58,749 nucleotides of DNA from an uncultured Clostridia bacterium (GTDB lineage: Bacteria > Bacillota > Clostridia > Oscillospirales > Feifaniaceae). The first letter of the stretch is position 1; each line of letters begins with the position of its first letter. The translations under genes were made by a program, and so were the position numbers. The stretch covers positions 1-58,749 of the forward strand of contig CALWCA010000020.1 of assembly GCA_944376235.1 (NCBI GenBank). The letters run 5' to 3'. Below the pieces are notes generated by a model. The model had not been told where the DNA came from. It searched no databases and saw only the letters and a program-made list of their open reading frames with translations. Below are positions 25,198 to 33,974 of this stretch, piece after piece.

Positions 25198-25686
25198 TTA
25201 GAAGAGCTCGGACAGCTCAGACAGGGAATCGTCGTTAAAGACCCAGTCGCGCACGTCGGTCACGTTGTAGCGCCCGCCACTGCTGCGGGTGATAACGGTG
25301 CTGATGCCGGCGTTGATGATGAGGCGCTTGCACATGGCACAGCTTTGAGGGTTTTCAATGAGCGCACCCGTCTTCATGTCGCGCCCGGCCAGATAGAGCG
25401 TGGCGCCCAGCATATCGCGGCGGGAGGCCGAGATGATGGCGTTGGCCTCGGCATGCACCGAGCGGCAGAGCTCGTAGCGCTCCCCCTGCGGGATGTTGAG
25501 CGACTCCCTCATGCAGTAGCCCAGGTTGATGCAGTTTTTGCGTCCGCGCGGGGCGCCGGAATAGCCGGTCGACACAATCTCGTCGTTTTTGACGATGATG
25601 GCCCCATAGTTTCGGCGAAGGCAGGTGCCGCGCTCAAGCACGGTCTCGGCAATGTCAAGATAATAATTCTCCTTGTCAACTCTCAT
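25198..25686 (-). CDS. dCMP deaminase / ComEB-family cytidine deaminase
   Basis: Zinc-dependent deaminase of 162 residues predicted to convert dCMP to dUMP for thymidylate synthesis. The zinc motifs are HAEANAI (His ligand and catalytic Glu) and SCAMCKR (the two Cys ligands, with Ser replacing the usual Pro of PCxxC). NYGAIIVKNDEIVSTGYSG is the conserved N-terminal strand-turn of the family, although another Cys-His site of some dCMP deaminases is not obvious. The ATG at 25686 has GGAGGG ten bases upstream; the in-frame start at 25743 adds 19 atypical residues. It is a single gene. ComE operon protein 2 is the alternative annotation. Confidence 0.88.
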   Translation of the reverse strand: MRVDKENYYLDIAETVLERGTCLRRNYGAIIVKNDEIVSTGYSGAPRGRKNCINLGYCMRESLNIPQGERYELCRSVHAEANAIISASRRDMLGATLYLAGRDMKTGALIENPQSCAMCKRLIINAGISTVITRSSGGRYNVTDVRDWVFNDDSLSELSELF

Positions 25687-25875
25687 GAACGTTTGTCCCT
25701 CCCGGTGCGTTGCACCATGCCCTGCATATCGGGCCGGCAGCAATTCTTTTTGATTTCCCTTTAATATTATCGAATCCCCTGGTAAAAAACAAGGGGGGAT
25801 TTATGCAAAAGTCTCTTGCTTTTGAGCGCAGTTGTGGTATTCTGAGACAAAATACCGGGAATGGAGGGACTGGTT

Positions 25876-26124
25876 TTGGTCAAATACGGGGTGCTGCTGG
25901 CACTTTTTGCCCTGACTTTTCTGCTGCCGGGGGCAAGCAAGGGGTGGGAGAGTGTGTCGATGTGGTGGTATCTGCCCATGCTGGCCGCGGCTCTTTTTCT
26001 GGGCGTGTGGATTGGAAAGCGGCGCCGCGACGCCCGCGAGCGGGAGCAGAGAAGGCTGGAAATGGAAAACCGTCCGCGCGACTATGCGGCCGGCCGCCGC
26101 AGCGGCAAGAGCAGGAAAAAGTAG
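25876..26124 (+). CDS. Small membrane protein of unknown function
   Basis: Hypothetical 82-residue protein with two predicted membrane helices (VKYGVLLALFALTFLLPG and WWYLPMLAAALFLGVWIG) and a highly basic C-terminal tail rich in Arg, Lys and Glu. The TTG at 25876 has GGAGGG seven bases upstream. An ATG at 25861 is in frame but overlaps that site. A weak promoter (TTGCTT at 25816, TATTCT at 25838, 16-base spacer) precedes it. I do not recognise a family. Positive tails after two helices would place both termini in the cytoplasm. Confidence 0.6.
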   Translation: MVKYGVLLALFALTFLLPGASKGWESVSMWWYLPMLAAALFLGVWIGKRRRDAREREQRRLEMENRPRDYAAGRRSGKSRKK

Positions 26125-26264
26125 GGCGGGCAAAGGGCCTTCCCAAAGAAGGCTGCGTCCAAGCCGGATGTCTTCCTGAGGGACGGCGCTGCCGCCCGGT
26201 GAAAAGGAAAAGGCCCCGGTGCGCAGAAAATGCCTGAAACACGAAAAAGAAGGGAGAAAAGAAG

Positions 26265-26741
26265 ATGTTTCCAGCCATGAGGAGAAGCGACAAGGCGCTG
26301 CCCGAGCGCGAGGTTTTCGACATGCTGCAGCACTGCACGAGCGGCGTGCTGGCCCTGTGCGGCAAGGACGGCTACCCCTACGCCGTGCCGGTCAGCCACG
26401 TCTGTGACCCAAAGAGCAAAAAGCTCTATTTTCACTGCTTCCGGGAGGGATATAAGCTCGACCTCATCCGGCAAAACGACAGGGTGTCCTTTTGCGTGGT
26501 GGAGCGCGACGACGTGGTGCCCGAGGAGTTTGCCACCCATTTTCGCAGCACCGTGCTCTTCGGCCGCGCCCGCATCGTGACCGACGACGCCCTGCGCCGC
26601 CACGCCCTGCGTCTGCTCAACGCCAAGTTCTCGCCCCAGTATCCCGAGCAGGGGGAAAAGGAAATCGAGCTCTCGTGGGAGCGCGTGTGCGTGGTGGAGA
26701 TCACGCCCGAGCACATCACTGGAAAGGGCGTGCCCAAATGA
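26265..26741 (+). CDS. Pyridoxamine 5'-phosphate oxidase-like flavoprotein (NimA type)
   Basis: Split-barrel FMN-binding protein of 158 residues. The pattern GVLALCGKDGYPYAVPVSHV, then LYFHCFREGYKLDLIRQNDRVSF, is typical of the NimA/5-nitroimidazole-reductase-like branch of the PNPOx family. The His-x-Cys pattern near residue 50 is shared with that group. AAGGGAGAAAAGAAG precedes the ATG at 26265; a second ATG at 26277 is possible. Members reduce small flavin-accessible substrates or bind haem or F420; the natural substrate here is unknown. The preceding small membrane gene ends 140 bases upstream. Confidence 0.86.
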   Translation: MFPAMRRSDKALPEREVFDMLQHCTSGVLALCGKDGYPYAVPVSHVCDPKSKKLYFHCFREGYKLDLIRQNDRVSFCVVERDDVVPEEFATHFRSTVLFGRARIVTDDALRRHALRLLNAKFSPQYPEQGEKEIELSWERVCVVEITPEHITGKGVPK

Positions 26742-26779
26742 GCCCCCTGCTGCATGTGAACAGACCTTGTGGCAGGGTA

Positions 26780-26940
26780 AAAAATGAGCGAGGCTCATAA
26801 AAAATAAAAGAAAAAATAAAATGCCCATCCAAAAACTGAAGAAACAATTAAAAATTAAATAAAAATAAAAACAAAATCGAAAATTCACAAAAAATACATC
26901 AAAATTGACACGTTCGACATTTTTTGATAAAGTTTTGAAA
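26780..26940 (+). promoter_or_regulatory. AT-rich island with promoter
   Basis: About 160 bases of nearly continuous A/T runs stand out in a GC-rich genome. Near the end TTGACA (26905-26910) and TAAAGT (26928-26933) are 17 bases apart, a plausible promoter with a long upstream AT (UP-like) tract. Transcription would read into the membrane-protein gene at 27097. No gene is seen in 26742-27096. Confidence 0.5.
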
Positions 26941-27096
26941 AAGACCATGAAGGATCTGCTCTCCCGGCAGGCAACCGGGAAAGCGGCCTTGAGAAGCCGG
27001 GCATTCAGAGAGCACCGCAGCCGGGGAAAGGCAGAGCTTAGGAAGAAGGCAGGCGCGCACTGCGCGGGTGCCCTTTGTCGGAAAGGAGCGTCGGCA

Positions 27097-27774
27097 ATGA
27101 GCGGGTTGAAGCGGCGGTTTACCCCTTACACGGTGGAAGACAAAATTCCCACAAATTTTCAAAGTTTCCAGGTGTATTTTGCCTATCCGGCCATGCTGGT
27201 GATATGGATTGTCGCCCTGGTGTGGATGCCGGAGAAGCTAAACGGGAGCGTGCCGGGCCTGCTGATTGACATGGCGCTTTGTATTCTGGTGCTCTGCTGG
27301 CTCAAGAACTGGAAAATGACGGGATATTATGCCGTTTTGCTTCTTCAAATCTGGAACCTGGTGTGCCTTCCCTTTTCCGTAAAGCAGGACATTGCCATGG
27401 GAAAGAGCCCCGGGGCGGTGACATATAACGCGCTGGTGGTGCTTGTTTTCTCCCTGGGCATCATGCTGTATTACTGGAAGAGAAAGATTTTGTTTGTGCT
27501 GTCCAAAGAGGGCGGCAGGGAGGCTCTTCTCGTCATTCGCAGGGCGGCGGCCGCCCCGGGGGGAAAGACCCTGGTTGAGGCGGGCATCCTGCAGGTGATT
27601 GGCGGCGGGGAAGCCGCCCTTGAAAAAGACGCGCCGCAGGAGGGGGCCCCTCGGGAAGCCGACGCCCCGGACGGCTGTGACGCTGCGGGCGATGGGGGCG
27701 CCGGGGAGGGCGTGGACGCCGGAGAGGCTCAGGACATCAGGGACGGCAGAGAGAGCCGCAGCGACCCCTCTTGA
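27097..27774 (+). CDS. Membrane protein of unknown function with acidic tail
   Basis: Hypothetical protein of 225 residues. A basic N-terminus (MSGLKRRFTPYTVEDKIPTN) is followed by about four hydrophobic helices (around 28-44, 53-68, 72-90 and 105-124). The soluble C-terminal half is rich in Asp, Glu, Gly and Ala (GDGGAGEGVDAGEAQDIRDG). The ATG at 27097 has AAAGGAG eight bases upstream; the open frame extends further up, through the AT-rich island, but without a ribosome site. Short gaps to the two following genes (28 and 55 bases) suggest one operon of three membrane proteins. I recognise no family. Confidence 0.65.
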   Translation: MSGLKRRFTPYTVEDKIPTNFQSFQVYFAYPAMLVIWIVALVWMPEKLNGSVPGLLIDMALCILVLCWLKNWKMTGYYAVLLLQIWNLVCLPFSVKQDIAMGKSPGAVTYNALVVLVFSLGIMLYYWKRKILFVLSKEGGREALLVIRRAAAAPGGKTLVEAGILQVIGGGEAALEKDAPQEGAPREADAPDGCDAAGDGGAGEGVDAGEAQDIRDGRESRSDPS

Positions 27775-27802
27775 AGCAGGGGGAAGGAAAGAGGGCGACA
27801 TT

Positions 27803-28171
27803 ATGACAGACAATCCATACACCATGACAAGGGCGCAGCGCACGCAGCTTATGGAGCGGCTGCTCCCGCTTTACAGGGAGCGGTTTGACCTGAGAAACAA
27901 GCATGTGGCGTGGGCGGAGCTGCCGGGAAAATCGCCCGAGCTTTCCGAATACTCCCCCGAGGTGCTGAGGTTTTACACACGGGCCTGCGCCCACTTCGGC
28001 CTGCTGCAGGACTTTGAGGAGCAGGGCGACGGCTTTGTGCTCAAGGGCCTCACCCGGGCGGGGCTGGAGCGCATCGGGGCAAAAAACAGCAGCATGGTGC
28101 GCTTTATCGCCCTGTTTGCGGGCTACACGCTGGCAGAGCTTTTGGCAAGGTATTTTGTCAGGGGCCTGTAG
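27803..28171 (+). CDS. Small membrane-anchored protein, first of two tandem paralogues
   Basis: Hypothetical 122-residue protein with a soluble helical N-terminal region (1-95) and one C-terminal membrane helix (about 99-117). The core Trp37 to Leu68 (YSPEVLRFYT, then FGLLQDF) aligns with the next gene without gaps over roughly 50 residues. The two therefore look like a duplication. GGAAGGAAAGAGGG precedes the ATG. No family is recognised. A tail anchor and a small all-helical soluble part would suit a membrane-tethered regulator or adaptor, but this is a guess. Confidence 0.65.
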   Translation: MTDNPYTMTRAQRTQLMERLLPLYRERFDLRNKHVAWAELPGKSPELSEYSPEVLRFYTRACAHFGLLQDFEEQGDGFVLKGLTRAGLERIGAKNSSMVRFIALFAGYTLAELLARYFVRGL

Positions 28172-28226
28172 GCCGGGGGAAATCCTGCCCGGCGGGCCGG
28201 GACATCATGGAAAAGGAGCGAAGGGC

Positions 28227-28622
28227 ATGACGCAAAGGGAAGACGGGATTCAGGTGCTTGGCGAGCGTGAGCAGCAGGAGCTGGCCGACCGCCTCATGAC
28301 CTTTTTGGGAAGCCGCCCGAGCGGGAAGGTGACGGCGCTGCGCTGGGACGAGATTGGCTCTCAGTTTCCCGCGCTGGCCGCCTATACGCCGCAGACGCTG
28401 CAATTTTACACCGGACTTTGCGACGATTTGGGGCTGCTCCGGGGGTTTTATGACGACGGGGAGGTCTTTTCCATGGACGGGCTCAGCCGTCTCGGAAGGC
28501 TTTGGGGAACGCAGCAGCGCACCCTGCACAAGCAAAACATCGGCGACTGGGTGTATTATTTCTTTGTCAGCCTTGCCATCGGCCTGATGGCCTCCCTTCT
28601 CAGGGAAAACGGGATTTTGTGA
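28227..28622 (+). CDS. Small membrane-anchored protein, second of two tandem paralogues
   Basis: Hypothetical 131-residue protein. Residues 40-95 (WDEIG, YTPQTLQFYTGLC, DLGLLRGF, then GLSRLG) parallel residues 37-90 of the preceding gene, and both end in a membrane helix (here about 107-125). AAAAGGAGCGAAGGG precedes the ATG. The pair lies 55 bases apart. The strong bidirectional terminator at 28628 ends the operon. Confidence 0.65.
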   Translation: MTQREDGIQVLGEREQQELADRLMTFLGSRPSGKVTALRWDEIGSQFPALAAYTPQTLQFYTGLCDDLGLLRGFYDDGEVFSMDGLSRLGRLWGTQQRTLHKQNIGDWVYYFFVSLAIGLMASLLRENGIL

Positions 28623-28627
28623 CTGAG

Positions 28628-28667
28628 AAAAAGCATCCCCCCTGCCACCGCAGGGGGGATGCTTTTT
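28628..28667. terminator. Bidirectional terminator between the small-protein operon and glyS
   Basis: An 18-bp perfect stem (28628-28645 with 28650-28667) with a CACC loop is flanked by A5 and T5, so it works on both strands for the converging genes. Confidence 0.95.
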
Positions 28668-28692
28668 GTCTGTTTTTGGGTGCGGAAGGGAC

Positions 28693-30090
28693 TCAGAAGG
28701 CCACCTTTTGGGCCAGCCAGGCGGCAACCTCGTCGATGGGCATGCGCACCTGCTCCATGCTGTCGCGCATGCGCACGGTGACGCAGTGGTCGGCGGGGGT
28801 GTTTTCGTCGCCCACCGTCTGGAAATCGACCGTGATGCAAAAGGGCGTGCCGATTTCGTCCTGACGGCGATAGCGCTTGCCGATGGAGCCGGCCTCGTCG
28901 TAGTCGACCATAAAATCCTTGGACAGGCTGCGCAGCAGCTCCTGCGCGGGCTCCGCCAGCTTTTTGGAGAGCGGCAGCACGGCGGCCTTGAAGGGCGCCA
29001 GCGCCGGGTGGAAGCGCATGACCACACGGGTGTCGTTTTTCTCGGCGTCGACCACCTCTTCGTCGTAGGCCTCCACCAGGAAGGCCAGCGTCACGCGGTC
29101 GGCGCCAAGGCTGGGCTCGATGACGTAGGGGATGTATTTGCTGTTGTCCTCAGGGTCAAAATACTCCATGGATTCGCCCGACACGCGCTGGTGCGCCGAC
29201 AGGTCAAAGTCGGTACGGTCGGCAATGCCCCACAGCTCGCCCCAGCCGAAGGGGAAGAGGTATTCAAAGTCGGTGGTGGCGTTGGAGTAGTGCGACAGCT
29301 CCTCTTTTTCGTGGTCGCGCAGCCGCAGGTTGTCCTCGGAGATGCCAAGGTCGAGCAAAAACTTCTTGCAGTAGTCCTTCCAGTAGGCAAACCACTCGAG
29401 GTCGGTGCCCGGTTTGCAGAAAAACTCCAGCTCCATCTGCTCAAATTCACGGATGCGGAAGATGAAGTTTCCGGGCGTGATCTCGTTGCGGAAGGATTTT
29501 CCAATCTGCGCCACGCCGAAGGGGATCTTGCGGCGGGTGGTGCGCTGGATGTTCTTGAAGTTGACAAAGATGCCCTGCGCCGTCTCGGGCCGCAGGAAGA
29601 GCTCGCTCTTGCTGTCCTCGGTCACGCCCTGGAAGGTCTTGAACATCAGGTTGAACTTGCGGATGTCGGTAAAGTCGCACTTGCCGCACACCGGGCACAC
29701 GATGTTGTGCTCGCGGATGTAGGAGAGCATCTGCTCGTCGCTCCAGCCGGCGGGGTTGACGCCGGTGTCCTCGATCAGCTTGTCGGCGCGGTGACGCGTT
29801 TTGCAGGCCTTGCAGTCCATGAGCGGGTCGGAAAAGCCGCCCACATGGCCCGAGGCCACCCACACCTGCGGATTCATCAGAATGGCAGAGTCCAGCCCCA
29901 CGTTGGTGCCGCTCTCCTGCACAAACTTCTTCCACCAGGCGCGCTTGATGTTGTTTTTGAATTCCACGCCCAGAGGGCCGTAGTCCCAGGCGTTGGCCAG
30001 GCCGCCGTAAATCTCGGAGCCCGGATAGACGAAGCCGCGGCCCTTGCACAGCGCCACGATTTTTTCCATGGTCTTGCTTTGATTGTCCAC
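28693..30090 (-). CDS. glyS: Glycyl-tRNA synthetase, dimeric (alpha2) type
   Basis: Class II aminoacyl-tRNA synthetase of about 465 residues that charges tRNA-Gly. Motif 1 is in the [17 protein letters not shown] region near the N-terminus. Motif 2 includes [21 protein letters not shown], and motif 3 is [14 protein letters not shown]. The C-terminal anticodon-binding domain is complete. Start choice is uncertain. GTG at 30090 has AAAGGA ten bases upstream. GTG at 30099 lies too close to that site, and ATG at 30069 lacks one. This is the single-chain type and not the bacterial alpha2beta2 GlyQ/GlyS. I see no T-box leader in the upstream region. Confidence 0.95.
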   Translation of the reverse strand: MDNQSKTMEKIVALCKGRGFVYPGSEIYGGLANAWDYGPLGVEFKNNIKRAWWKKFVQESGTNVGLDSAILMNPQVWVASGHVGGFSDPLMDCKACKTRHRADKLIEDTGVNPAGWSDEQMLSYIREHNIVCPVCGKCDFTDIRKFNLMFKTFQGVTEDSKSELFLRPETAQGIFVNFKNIQRTTRRKIPFGVAQIGKSFRNEITPGNFIFRIREFEQMELEFFCKPGTDLEWFAYWKDYCKKFLLDLGISEDNLRLRDHEKEELSHYSNATTDFEYLFPFGWGELWGIADRTDFDLSAHQRVSGESMEYFDPEDNSKYIPYVIEPSLGADRVTLAFLVEAYDEEVVDAEKNDTRVVMRFHPALAPFKAAVLPLSKKLAEPAQELLRSLSKDFMVDYDEAGSIGKRYRRQDEIGTPFCITVDFQTVGDENTPADHCVTVRMRDSMEQVRMPIDEVAAWLAQKVAF

Positions 30091-30566
30091 GTTTGACACA
30101 TCCTTTTATCGGCCGGGCGCCGGGCGCCGGCATATTTCATCAGAAGGGGCCTTTTGAAAATTCCTTTTTTTACTAAATTTTCGCTTCGCACAAAGGCCTG
30201 CCGAAAGGGCCGGGCCACAGGGCCGGCGCTCATTCAATTGTATCCAGTTTGTCCGTCCGTGTCAACAAACAGGGCCGATTTTTAGGCAGGTTTTCCTCAA
30301 AAAATGATTGAAAAACGACAGGAAATAGGGGATAATAAAAAGCACATGGAATGAAAACGTTGCGCACCCTTTGGTTTCGCGACCGAAGGGGCGTGCCCAA
30401 ATGAGGAAAATGTGCGGCCTAAGGCGGGTTGCGCGCAGCGCGCCGTCTGCATAAAATGGCAGCAAACCGGTATGGAATACAGGGAGGGCCTGCGGCTTTG
30501 GCGTCCGGAATGGGGCATGCCGGCGCGGCGCCTTGCAACAATACATAGACAATGGGGTTTTACGAT
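30091..30566. other. Gap between glyS and glmU
   Basis: No gene is evident. The only clear signal is the plus-strand promoter at 30308-30336. GC-rich short inverted repeats occur at 30400-30520 without a T-run. Confidence 0.5.
30308..30336 (+). promoter_or_regulatory. Promoter for the glmU-prs operon
   Basis: TTGAAA (30308-30313) and GATAAT (30331-30336) are separated by 17 bases. The leader to glmU would be about 220 bases. Confidence 0.65.
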
Positions 30567-31937
30567 ATGAGAAATTGCGCAATTGTGCTGGCGGCAGGCG
30601 AGGGGACCCGCATGAAGGTTGCCACGGCGAAGGTGCTGCTTCCCGTGCTGGGGAAGCCCATGGTGCAGTGGGTGCTCTCGGCAGCCCGGGGCGCCGGCGT
30701 GGAGGACTGCTGTCTGATTGTGGGAAAGGACTGGCAGCAGGTGGAGCAGTGCGTCGGCGGCGAGGCGGAGTACGCCCTGCAGATGGAGCGCAAGGGGACG
30801 GGGCATGCCGTGATGCAGGCGGATGATTTTCTGCGCCGTCATGCGGGAGGGCACTGCGTGGTGCTGGCGGGCGACTGCCCCCTGCTTTCGCAAAAGACGC
30901 TGGAGGAGGCCTTTGCCCTGCACGAGAGGGAGCACAACGCCGTCACCGTGATTTCGGCGCGCCTGAGCGACCCCTATGGCTACGGACGCGTCATCCGCGA
31001 CGGGCAGGGCGGCCTGCTTCGCATTGTGGAGGAAAAGGATGCAAACGAGGAGCAGCGCCTGGTGCAGGAGATCAACTCCTCTGCCTACTGGTTTGAGGTC
31101 GACGCGCTGCTGGAAGCCTTGCCCCTGCTTGACAACCGCAATGCCAAGGGGGAATATTATCTCACCGACGCCATTGAAATTTTGCTGCGGGGAGGGTGCC
31201 GGGCCGGCGTCTTCGAGGCGATTGACAGCGACGAGATCCTGGGTGCCAACACCCAAAAGCAGCTTTTGACGCTGCAAAAGGTGGCCCAGGCCAAGGTGCT
31301 CGAGCGCCATCTGGACAACGGCGTGATGATTACAAGCGACGACGGGCTTGTGATCGGGCCCGACGTTGTGATCGGACGGGGCACCGTCATCCACGCGGGC
31401 AGCCGTCTGACGGGGGACACCCGCGTTGGGGAGGACTGCCTGCTGGGGCCTGCCGCCGTGGTGGAGGACAGTCTGCTGGGCGACGGGGTGACGGTGGTCA
31501 GCAGCCAGATTGAAAAAAGCGTCGTCGGGGCGCACACGAGAATCGGGCCCTATGCGCACATCCGTCCCGACTGTGTGATTGCCGAAAAGGTGAAAATCGG
31601 AAACTTTGTGGAGGTCAAGAACTCCACGGTGGGGGCGGCGACCAGCATCGCCCATCTCACCTATGTGGGGGATGCCGATGTGGGGGCGCGCTGCAACTTC
31701 GGCTGCGGCGTTGTGACCACCAACTACGACGGCAAGAGGAAATACCGCACCACGGTGGGCGACAACGTCTTTATCGGGTGCAACGTCAATCTGGTGGCGC
31801 CGGTCTGCCTGGAAGACGGGGCGTATATCGCCGCAGGCTCCACTATCACCGACAACGTTCCCAAGTCTGCGCTCGCCATTGCGCGTGCGCGGCAGGTGAT
31901 AAAAGACAACTGGGTTTTGACAAACAAGGAGGAGTAA
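30567..31937 (+). CDS. glmU: Bifunctional GlcNAc-1-phosphate uridyltransferase / glucosamine-1-phosphate acetyltransferase
   Basis: Makes UDP-N-acetylglucosamine, the precursor of peptidoglycan and wall polymers. The protein has 456 residues. The N-terminal pyrophosphorylase domain starts NCAIVLAAGEGTRMK and contains the ERKGTGHAVMQA loop. The C-terminal left-handed beta helix (about 250-430) shows hexapeptide repeats, including IGPYAHIRPDC and GVVTTNYDGKRKYRTTVGD, with the acetyltransferase Tyr/Asn region intact. The ATG at 30567 gives the conserved N-terminus; an ATG at 30552 adds five residues. It is followed six bases later by prs, the usual Firmicutes arrangement. Confidence 0.96.
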   Translation: MRNCAIVLAAGEGTRMKVATAKVLLPVLGKPMVQWVLSAARGAGVEDCCLIVGKDWQQVEQCVGGEAEYALQMERKGTGHAVMQADDFLRRHAGGHCVVLAGDCPLLSQKTLEEAFALHEREHNAVTVISARLSDPYGYGRVIRDGQGGLLRIVEEKDANEEQRLVQEINSSAYWFEVDALLEALPLLDNRNAKGEYYLTDAIEILLRGGCRAGVFEAIDSDEILGANTQKQLLTLQKVAQAKVLERHLDNGVMITSDDGLVIGPDVVIGRGTVIHAGSRLTGDTRVGEDCLLGPAAVVEDSLLGDGVTVVSSQIEKSVVGAHTRIGPYAHIRPDCVIAEKVKIGNFVEVKNSTVGAATSIAHLTYVGDADVGARCNFGCGVVTTNYDGKRKYRTTVGDNVFIGCNVNLVAPVCLEDGAYIAAGSTITDNVPKSALAIARARQVIKDNWVLTNKEE

Positions 31938-31942
31938 ACGCC

Positions 31943-32914
31943 ATGGTGCAGTCTCACAATCGGCACCCATTCAAAATCTTTTCGGGCAATTCCAACCGGC
32001 CCCTGGCTGAGGCCATCGCCTCGGCGCTGGGCACCAAGCTCGGCGACGTGGAGGTCGGACGCTTTTCCGACGGGGAGGTCTGCGTGACGGCCAACGAGTC
32101 GGTGCGCGGCTGCGACACCTTTATCGTGCAGTCGACCTCGGGCCCGGTCAACGACCACCTCATGGAGCTTCTGGTCATGATCGACGCCTTCAAGCGCGCC
32201 TCGGCGGGACGCATCACGGCGGTCATGCCCTACTTCGGCTATGCGCGTCAGGACCGCAAGGCCAAGGCACGCGATCCCATTTCGGCAAAGCTGGTGGCAG
32301 ACCTTCTGACCACGGCGGGCGCCGATCGCGTGCTGACCATGGACCTCCACGCGGATCAGATCCAGGGCTTTTTCAACATTCCGGTGGATCACCTGCAGGC
32401 AGCCCCCGCGCTTGCCGCCTATTACAAGAGGCAGCTCAAGATGCTGGGCAAGGAGAACTTTGTTGTGGTCTCTCCCGACGCCGGCTCGGTGGCGCGGGCA
32501 CGCAAATTTTCGCAGAAGCTGGGCGATGTGCCCATCGCCATCGTGGACAAGCGCCGTCCGCGCGCCAACGTCAGCGAGGTCATGAACATCATCGGCGAGG
32601 TGGAGGGCAAGCACTGCCTGCTGCTCGACGATTTGGCCGACACGGCCGGCACGCTGTGCCATGCCGCCGAGGCCCTGATGGAAAAGGGCGGCGCCGCCTC
32701 GGTCTCGGCCGCCACGACGCACGGCGTGCTGTCGGGCAAGGCGGTGGAGAACATCAGCAAGAGCCCCCTCAAGGAATTTGTCATCATGGACACCATCGAC
32801 ATCCCCGAGGAAAAGCGCATCGACAAGATCAGGGTGCTCACCGTGGCCCACATTTTTGCCGAGGCCATGGAGCGCATTTACGAGGAGCTGCCGGTTTCCA
32901 CCCTCTTCAATTGA
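31943..32914 (+). CDS. prs: Ribose-phosphate pyrophosphokinase
   Basis: Synthesises PRPP from ribose 5-phosphate and ATP for purine, pyrimidine, His and Trp synthesis. The protein has 323 residues. Recognisable motifs are VGRFSDGEV, QSTSGPVNDHLMELL, the flexible-loop YARQDRK, the metal/PRPP site DLHADQIQGFF, and the pyrophosphate loop DDLADTAGTL. AAGGAGGAG lies eight bases upstream of the ATG. It is co-transcribed with glmU. The ribose 5-phosphate released by PsuG could feed this enzyme. Confidence 0.97.
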   Translation: MVQSHNRHPFKIFSGNSNRPLAEAIASALGTKLGDVEVGRFSDGEVCVTANESVRGCDTFIVQSTSGPVNDHLMELLVMIDAFKRASAGRITAVMPYFGYARQDRKAKARDPISAKLVADLLTTAGADRVLTMDLHADQIQGFFNIPVDHLQAAPALAAYYKRQLKMLGKENFVVVSPDAGSVARARKFSQKLGDVPIAIVDKRRPRANVSEVMNIIGEVEGKHCLLLDDLADTAGTLCHAAEALMEKGGAASVSAATTHGVLSGKAVENISKSPLKEFVIMDTIDIPEEKRIDKIRVLTVAHIFAEAMERIYEELPVSTLFN

Positions 32915-33368
32915 GGGAAACCGCGCTTTGCATGCGCGTTTGCGTGCGCTGACCATCCGGCCGCAGCGACGGCCTCTTGCGGCGGATCCTGCGCAAGAGG
33001 GCCTGTGCGCCGCCTGTGCCCCGACGCGCCGGATGCCCGCAAAAGAGCGGGAGGGATGGATATTGATACACTTTTGAAAAAGGGCCTTGCGCGCAGCGAC
33101 GCCCCTTTTGTTCCCGGACGCGCCGGGCCAGACGGCCCGGCGCGCCCGTGCCTTTGCGCCGCAGGGGGCATCCCTTTTCGCCCCTGTGTGCCGGACCGGC
33201 CCGGCGCCGTCGTTTTTCGCTTCTTCAAGGCCTGTCGGTTCGAGCCTGAGGGGCGTATCTCCCTTTTATGCGGGGCCGTGCTGTGGCGCCGCCCCTCTTT
33301 TTCAGAGCCTTTTGCGGGCTCTTCTTAAAGAGAGGATACAAAAACCTTCCCGAGAGGAGACAACAGCC
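32915..33368. other. GC-rich gap between prs and pth, no gene
   Basis: The 454 bases hold several GC-rich inverted repeats (32969-32979 with 32990-33002; the GGCCCGGCGCGCC cluster near 33120-33150). There is no frame with a ribosome site or recognisable product. In many Firmicutes ctc (ribosomal protein bL25) sits here; none is encoded. The hairpins may attenuate read-through from prs into pth. Confidence 0.6.
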
Positions 33369-33974
33369 ATGGCCTTTTCCCTGTTTTCCGGCGGCGCCCC
33401 CGAATATCTTGTGGCAGGGCTTGGAAATCCCGGAAAGCAATACCTGCACACCCGGCACAACGCGGGGTTTTTGGCAGTGGAATACCTGTCTCAGCAGCTG
33501 CACGCCCCTGTGAAGAGAATCCGCCACCATGCGCTGACGGGCAATGCCGTGGTGGGAGGCCATCGCGTGATGCTGCTCATGCCGCAGACCTATATGAACC
33601 TGTCGGGGGAGTCGGTGGGCGACGCCGCCCGCTTTTACAAGATTCCGCCCGAGAGGATCATCGTCATCTATGACGACAAGGACATCCCGGTGGGACGCCT
33701 GCGGGTGCGCGGCAAGGGCTCTGCCGGCGGGCACAACGGCATCAAATCCATCATCGCGCACCTGGGCAGCGACGAATTTCCGCGCATCCGCATCGGAATC
33801 GGCCGGGCGGAAGATCCCGAAACCGACCTGGCCGAACATGTGCTCGGGGAGTTCACAAAGGAAGAGCAAAAGCATATCTTTGAAATACTGGGCTATGTGG
33901 CGCAGGGCGTGGAGCTCATTGTCACGCAGGGCGTGCAGCAGGCCCAAAGCAAATTAAACGGGATTTGTCTATGA
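33369..33974 (+). CDS. pth: Peptidyl-tRNA hydrolase
   Basis: Recycles peptidyl-tRNAs released from stalled ribosomes. The protein has 201 residues. LVAGLGNPGKQYLHTRHNAGF carries the conserved Asn and catalytic His. PQTYMNLSGESV, YDDKDIPVGRLRVRGKGSAGGHNGIKSI and the FPRIRIGIGR motif are all present. GAGAGGAGACAACAGCC precedes the ATG, which fixes the start against a much longer upstream open frame. Its stop codon overlaps the mfd ATG (ATGA at 33971-33974), implying translational coupling. Confidence 0.96.
   Translation: MAFSLFSGGAPEYLVAGLGNPGKQYLHTRHNAGFLAVEYLSQQLHAPVKRIRHHALTGNAVVGGHRVMLLMPQTYMNLSGESVGDAARFYKIPPERIIVIYDDKDIPVGRLRVRGKGSAGGHNGIKSIIAHLGSDEFPRIRIGIGRAEDPETDLAEHVLGEFTKEEQKHIFEILGYVAQGVELIVTQGVQQAQSKLNGICL

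Noticed and set aside
23545-25764. 739-codon open frame on the plus strand
   Set aside because: It runs antisense through trkA and the dCMP deaminase, both of which have clear family motifs and ribosome sites.
30091-30260. T-box leader before glyS
   Set aside because: No AGGGTGGNACCGCG-like T-box sequence or Stem I specifier is visible upstream of the GTG start.
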